Assembly: GCA_036873755.1 (NCBI GenBank)
Contig: JAVTVY010025158.1
Coordinates: forward strand, 1 to 64,000
Length of the DNA: 64,000 nt
Direction of reading: 5' to 3'
From: Hanleya hanleyi
Lineage: Eukaryota; Mollusca; Polyplacophora; Lepidopleurida; Hanleyidae
Shown here: positions 58,754-64,000 of the stretch, piece after piece
How the letters are laid out: each line of letters begins with the position of its first letter
Position numbering within the stretch: the stretch's first letter is position 1
Made by a program: the position numbers and the translations under genes
The notes under the pieces: model-generated
The model's input: only the letters and a program-made list of their open reading frames with translations
Databases searched by the model: none
Told to the model about the DNA's origin: nothing

Positions 58754-59535
58754 TTATCTTACGCTGTTCTGTTTAGAACGAGATAAATGCAGGAAATTGT
58801 AATCGTCTCTTTTGTCATAAAGTCGACCAGATATAATGCCCGCTTCATTTTTATAGAGATATAGATCTAAATATGGTGTGCCTGTAGGGCTATCTGTAGT
58901 TTCCTTCAAATCCATTGAAGGTGGATATATATCCTTCACTGCGTCGTTTATATAGTGATTATCCACTGCGAGAAGGTCGTCTATATAGCGTTTGGTGAAT
59001 GAGAAGGAACGGGCGTTGAATGGATCGGTTTATGAAAGCGCCTGCATATTGTCATATTCATAAGAGAACAGATATAGGTCAGCCAACAGGGGTGCACAAT
59101 TAGTACCTATTGGAATACCCATATGCTGTTGATATATTATGTTGCCAAATTTCACATAGGTATTTTTGATCAGAAATTCAAGCAACTCTATAAACAAAGA
59201 AACATCCCATGAATGATATCTGTTGTATGTAGTAGAGCTAAAGAATGCTTTATGGCTTCCAACGTTAAAATATCTACGATCAGCTTTCCTAAACACAGAT
59301 ACTATTACTGAATTTAGACGGGCAATAAGGTCCTGATGAAGTATTGCAGTATAGAGAGTCGAGAAATCCCATGTGGATACATGTCTGCATCAAGTTCTTC
59401 CGTAAGACATTTTGAGTTTTTCAATATCCACATACATTTAACGCCAGAGTTTTTAGAAATAATGGCGCAATACCTTTTCCAACATGCTTTTACCTCCTGC
59501 AGGGCCCTCGGCAACAGGGTTGAAAGAAGCTAGGT
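58754..59535 (-). pseudogene. Reverse-transcriptase remnant, copy 3 (best preserved)
   Basis: From 59296 down to 58754 one minus-strand frame is open except for a TAA at 59030-59032. It has the WDFSTLYT segment just outside, then YVKFGNIIYQQ, MGIPIGTNCAPLLADL, TKRYIDDLL (catalytic DD), TPYLDLYLY and LYDKRDDYNF. The frame before WDFSTLYT is shifted near 59385. RT type is probably Penelope-like, but this is not certain. Confidence 0.65.
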
Positions 59536-60771
59536 GGTGCAGCTTCTACAACCAGCTATGAATATAGCTTTGTATGATGACTTATGCATTTATGGGAGTC
59601 CAGGATACTTTTAGTATGTCGTTATGATTGACTTCTTTCTCTGAGAAACGTTTGGTGATTATTAAATAAATCATCAACACACACAATGAATTCAATCGTG
59701 TCAATACATTATTGGTTTCATTCATAAATATAGCCGACTAACTGATATATCCATCACATTTACAAATATCAGCACGATTAACACACAGCTTTCTGCAATT
59801 AATAAATGAAATGATAACAACGGTAATTGCTGATGGGGTGTATAATGTTTGGAAGCTCGTCGAAAGCAGCAGTAAATAAATACATGTATTTCTGGTTCAA
59901 TTGTACGTGATATTACACGACCAGTAAATCTCCTCGCATGTGTGTCCTCAAACGGACAAAGCTATGTTTATTTAGAATTAACATAACTCCCATTACCACC
60001 TCGTTACGAGTACTTCGCAAATAACGACAGCACTAGTGGAAGAAGATTCTTTATGGACTTAACTATGACAGTATTAAATTCATTGTACCATCCTAGTATT
60101 AATATAAGTTCACAAATTCTTCAAAGTTTATATCACAAGGTTATGTATAATCTGGTCATAGCTGGCGTTCTGATAACTGGCGATGATGGAGCACACCTAG
60201 CGTTGCCGCTGTACTGTACCTAACCCGTAAATCAGCTACATCTATCCGAAACTACGAAGCACTGAACTATGATATGGACAATATTGCATGGAAACCAGAA
60301 TTTATTGGACACGAGGGCTCTAGGAAAGTGCTCTTCTCACATGAAAACAAGGGTACGCTACGCGCTTCTCAGTGACCAAATCAGCTTGGCATATATAAAG
60401 TTGTTGGTAAATATACAAGTATAATCAGGCTGAGCGGAGCTGAACAGCTAGACAGCTAAACTGCAGAAGGGAATGATATTTTTCTTGCTGAATCACAGAC
60501 AATTCCGAACGTGTTCCAATGTACAAGTTTATTGTCAATAATATCCAGCCTGTCCGAAAACAGAATCCGAAATTTAAGGAATATACATGTCTATACTTGC
60601 AGTGTAATAATCGACGTCTTTCTGATCTTACAGGCCAGATTGTATCTGTTCATCACTGAACCGACCAGTCGATCGTATCTTGGAAACACGATTGAAAATA
60701 TCAGATTTGAAAGTAAAATCTGCTTGTGAATAGTCACAGGAGGAAAAATTATACACAATTTGTCACGAAAT
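59536..60771 (+). repeat. Upstream region of type A receptor 3
   Basis: Matches 37661-38893, with the TATA-like box at 60392-60399 and the acceptor-like TTCTGATCTTACAG ending near 60633. No separate gene is seen. Confidence 0.5.
60392..60399 (+). promoter_or_regulatory. TATA-like box upstream of type A receptor 3
   Basis: TATATAAA in the context GGCATATATAAAGTTGTTGG, about 380 bp before the start codon. Confidence 0.4.
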
Positions 60772-61716
60772 ATGCTGAATATGTCAGACGCAGACCACAA
60801 GGAACAGTATTTCGACATTGACCAATACAAGAGCGATTTTGCGAACAATTTGAGCAGTCTTTCCAACAGTAGCAATGAAAACATTGACATACTAGACATT
60901 TCCATCGGCATATTTGTCTTTATTGTGACATGCATTGGTATAATTGGAAATTTGTTTCTTATTGTGACTATTTTACGACTCAAATGTCTGCGAACCTCAC
61001 CTACATATATTATATTGTTGAGTCTGGCGTCTGCAGATACAAGTGTATGTTTCAGTTGGTATTTGTACCGAATACCCGAAATGCCGGATGCAATTTACAA
61101 ACTGACCTATGTCAACATACTCTCGACGGCCGGGCTCAGTGCTTACCATTTGGCTCTGTTTTCTTTGGTGCGTTACCTGACTCTTCTGAAGCCGTTCTTT
61201 GCCAGACGTCATTTGACAGCCAGTAATGTGGCGTGGTTATGTGTTATTCTATGGATTCTACTGTATGCGTACAATTCAACTGCTAATTTAGTGACAGGAC
61301 GGAGTGGGACTAGGTGTAAATTCAAGGAGAATTTCGGAGTTTACGTCCTCTTGTATTTCATTCTATGTTTCTTTATCCCATTGGTTGCCATCGTTACGTT
61401 CCATGGAATTAAAGTCTATAAGCTTAGCAAGACATTGGTCAACTCCGAGAACGAAACTTCGAGAAAAACTGTTTCTGGACGAGCTGTGTTGGCAATAGCT
61501 TTAACCTCTGTTTTGTTCTTGACACCCTGGGAGATATATGTGATTATTGTCTATACATTTCAGGTCCAACTATCACCTTTGGCTTCAGAGATTGGAGGTC
61601 ACACTGTAAATTTTATTTTCCTTAATAGTGCTGTCAACCCTTTCTTGTATTTCTTCATGTCACCAACTGTAGGAAAAAGGCGTTTTCCTGTGCTTCAAAG
61701 CCCAGTCAAACTTTGA
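60772..61716 (+). CDS. Class A GPCR, type A, probably nonfunctional
   Basis: A 314-residue open frame from the ATG at 60772, with all seven transmembrane segments and NPFLY. Two faults are visible. The conserved cysteine before TM3 is Tyr (AIYKL instead of AICKL), which removes the usual disulfide. A one-base loss in the A-run after TM7 (about 61672-61679) replaces the last 30 residues of the tail with a short unrelated end. The normal tail text continues in another frame to 61768, where the long duplication ends and the old stop codon is gone. It may be transcribed from the conserved upstream region, but a working receptor is doubtful. Confidence 0.7.
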   Translation: MLNMSDADHKEQYFDIDQYKSDFANNLSSLSNSSNENIDILDISIGIFVFIVTCIGIIGNLFLIVTILRLKCLRTSPTYIILLSLASADTSVCFSWYLYRIPEMPDAIYKLTYVNILSTAGLSAYHLALFSLVRYLTLLKPFFARRHLTASNVAWLCVILWILLYAYNSTANLVTGRSGTRCKFKENFGVYVLLYFILCFFIPLVAIVTFHGIKVYKLSKTLVNSENETSRKTVSGRAVLAIALTSVLFLTPWEIYVIIVYTFQVQLSPLASEIGGHTVNFIFLNSAVNPFLYFFMSPTVGKRRFPVLQSPVKL

Positions 61717-61768
61717 ATAGTTTACCAATGGATGTTTTTCACAAACCAAACACTAATGGATCACCTAG

Positions 61769-62183
61769 GTATGGTCACCCCGCCCGGGTGGGACCAGCTA
61801 CGATGGATTATTAGACTCATCATCATCTTCATTCCGTTTGAACCACGGTGTTTCTGTCCTCGTATATAATTCCCCTCCCATGTGTTCATGCCTCTTAGCG
61901 AACCATGCTGGATCGTGAGCTGATATCACTTTAGAGAAAGGAACTGCTATTTGTTGAATTTGTGTTGATGGATTATGAATTGGAGGTGGACAAGTCAGTA
62001 GTTATTGTTGCCCTTGTTCTTTCACAAGTTTCTCGTCGACTGATATTACATTGATAGCCAGTCTGTCATTTTTCGCTGTATGGGGTTTTAAATCGAAGAA
62101 CAGATATCCATACGGACGAGATGCGCCTTCGTGAAATTTGGCCATGAAATGTGTCATATCCCGAATGATCTGACTCTATCGAA
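61769..62183 (-). pseudogene. Unidentified minus-strand ORF remnant with PYGYLFFDLKPHT
   Basis: From about 62183 down to 61820 one minus-strand frame is open apart from a single TAA near 62009. It reads like a real protein: FMAKFHEGASRPYGYLFFDL, a basic-acidic linker, then PAWFAKRHEHMGGELY and an acidic end. Higher up, another frame (to 62428) is also open and may be its N-terminal part after a shift. I do not know the family; a gene of a large DNA transposon is possible given the Polinton pieces nearby. Confidence 0.4.
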
Positions 62184-63880
62184 TATGTTGATGAAGAGGA
62201 CGACATTGAAAAAGATACATTACTTGTTATTCTACTGTGTACATTTCGAAAAGGATTGACGAGAAAAGCGCTGGTTTTATGGATATTCCTAAAATCTAAT
62301 GGATATAGAATGGCACGCTTGTATTTGAAGGTAAATCCATTATTCAATCTCATATCGTGGACTTGAGAAGAGATGCAATTCTCTCCAGAAATGAAACTCC
62401 CTCTGCCCGAAGTGACAAATTCCTTCACGGACTTTACAAACTACACGATCATAGTGGCTTCATATCTAATGGAGAGCGAGGACGTCTAATGCGAGAACAA
62501 TGTTGGATTTCAGCGCAAATAGGAGAAGGATCTATATACGTCAAAGGAACATCGTCGAAATCATCGGGAAAACGACCATCGAGAACACAAAAACATGGCT
62601 TTAAACAAATTTAATTGTTAACTTGAAATGTATACTCACCATGTCTGATTTTATGAATAAAATTTTGATATTTATAAGCCGTTAAATATGTATTTCGAAT
62701 TGTCAATCCTAATGGGGCACTCAGTAGCCAGTTGTCACCCTATGCAATTATCGCGTTCTTAATCGACATAACATTTTCTTGAAACAGTAATAGCACAACA
62801 ATTCGAGCAGCCATGAAAGGAAAATGGTCTATCCGCTGCCCTGTCGAACACAACGCCAAGTGCGCCAGCCCGTACACCCATACTCCGGTATTCAAGCGAT
62901 GAATGCTGCAAGATTCGAGCTTCGTCGCATAATATATATGAGCGGACACATGAACGAAAGCTCCGTCAGAAGCTACAACAGAGAATGTCCTCAGCTAAAT
63001 AAAAACACATCAGCGAAGCACAGTCCTCTGTGGCACAGCATGAATATTCATCGCGCAGTCTGGTGCCTGCAGTTGCGCTACCTCTCCAACTAAGCCCCTA
63101 TCTTTAGCAGGACCGGATCCGAGTGAAACATTCTAGCCTCGACCAATCTCCATTGCTGCACAAGTCAACTCGCTCAATATCTCCTCTTCTAGTTTCATAT
63201 CTAATTCGATATTCAGTCATTGTGTCTGTCGATTTTCAAATAATTGAGATGTTTGTCTCCATACACAACTGATGTGCTACAAACTGTCGAACTGGAAACT
63301 GTTTAAAGCGCGGTACCGCGTGAGGTGCGCGTGCACCGAGACGTTGATAGGAGTTACGAAAACTGATAATGTATTCACTAATGTTTTTCCAATGTTACAA
63401 GAATTAAACCGAAGAATTTGTTTGTCTTACATTTAATTTCTTCTTTTATTTAATTGGTTTACATGTAGGTTAATTTTTTTAATTTTAATGATTGACGGCG
63501 AATTTCTTTACGTTAACTAGGGTATGAACTGGAAAAGTTTGCGCAAACTTTGTATGGTTTGCTACGTTGAATCATACATTTTGCACAGTGGTATTTAATG
63601 AACGTAAAAAATCACATTAAATCTTTAAATAACTTCCTGTATGTTTGAAGTTTGTGAAGTTGTTGTCTTTTCCTAATATGAGAGGTCGTTCAGACCTGAG
63701 GCTTGCAAACCCACCCTTTTTCAGCCGGTCCGTTAGCAAGGATATTTGTATGCCACATCACTCGATCTTTGTATCTGAGTCAGGATATCAGTGGATATAC
63801 CCGCGAATCCTATCATATCGTCTTCGGTCTCCCGTACAATTTACATAAAGTCATAAAATCGGCTAGTGAGATCGTTTCAC
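62170..63880 (+). repeat. Leader block, copy 7
   Basis: Follows the pattern of copies 1, 5 and 6, with the perfect palindrome AAAGTTTGCGCAAACTTT at 63534-63551 and GGTGCGCGTGCACC at 63324-63337. It lacks the 274-bp-family insert. Confidence 0.7.
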
Positions 63881-63896
63881 TTTTTGTCATCTTACG

Positions 63897-64000
63897 TCCT
63901 TCTGTTTAAAACGTGAAAAATCCAGGAAATTGTAATCATCTCTTTCGTCATAAAGTCGACGAGAGAGAATGCCCGCTTCATTTTTTATACAGATATAGAT
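63897..64000 (-). pseudogene. Reverse-transcriptase remnant, copy 4, cut by window end
   Basis: Matches the first 100 bp of the remnants at 2760 and 58780 (CCAGGAAATTGTAATCATCT). A further receptor unit probably lies beyond the window. Confidence 0.6.

Larger units (their letters stand above)
49486..61768 (+). repeat. Long segmental duplication, copy 2
   Basis: Partner of 30487-39866. Extra relative to copy 1: about 50240-52423 and 54881-55632. It ends in the receptor tail at ATGGATCAC, after which the sequence is unrelated. Confidence 0.9.

Overview
The window is eukaryotic, AT-rich and dominated by repeats. It looks like a lophotrochozoan, most likely a mollusc and perhaps a gastropod. Three things point that way. 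One is a SINE whose 3' end (GATATAGCTGAAATATTG... followed by TTCACTCATTCACTCACT) is typical of mollusc SINE tails. Another is a 'pearl'-like element: a 157-bp satellite core followed by an ACGG-type microsatellite. The last is a CR1-type LINE carrying a 2A-like motif. Species assignment is inference. There is no operon structure, no rRNA and no confident tRNA gene.

The only gene family that still looks functional is a tandem cluster of intronless class A GPCRs, all on the + strand. There are seven members or remnants, in two subfamilies. Type A is at 4358-5350 (intact), 38894-39873 (22-bp deletion), 44513-44815 (TM6-TM7 fragment) and 60772-61716 (TM3 cysteine lost, tail frameshifted). Type B is at 29008-29982 (two nonsense codons), 41915-42925 (intact) and 46874-48141 (frameshift plus a 274-bp insertion). 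The cluster grew by nested segmental duplication. A long unit (30487-39866 and 49486-61768) and a short unit (39569-43440 and 44511-48655) are near-identical repeats, and the breakpoints of the short unit lie in or beside SINE-derived sequence.

Layout: 1-5840, first unit with a leader repeat, a minus-strand reverse-transcriptase remnant and the intact type A receptor. 5840-7290, partial leader copies. 7297-13803, a degenerate CR1-like LINE with ORF1, a 2A-like motif, an APE endonuclease and an RT. 14388-23249, a minus-strand LTR retrotransposon with 2.7-kb LTRs, a tRNA-Leu primer-binding site and only gag and protease remains plus a zinc-finger-like ORF, inserted into a local repeat array. 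23250-26770, the rest of that array, interrupted by the satellite-bearing element 24373-26365. 26770-30486, a third unit with a type B pseudogene. 30487-39866, long-duplication copy 1. 39569-48655, the two copies of the short unit. 48604-48928, a complete SINE with 11-bp target duplications. 49486-61768, long-duplication copy 2, which keeps a decayed Polinton/Maverick-type fragment (capsid-like and adenain-like protease) that copy 1 has mostly lost. 61769-64000, the start of another unit.

Nothing here forms a pathway. The biology is birth and death of a receptor family inside a mobile-element-rich locus. Only the receptors at 4358 and 41915 have full-length open frames with all core class A landmarks. 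Both lack the TATA-like box that is kept upstream of three damaged copies.
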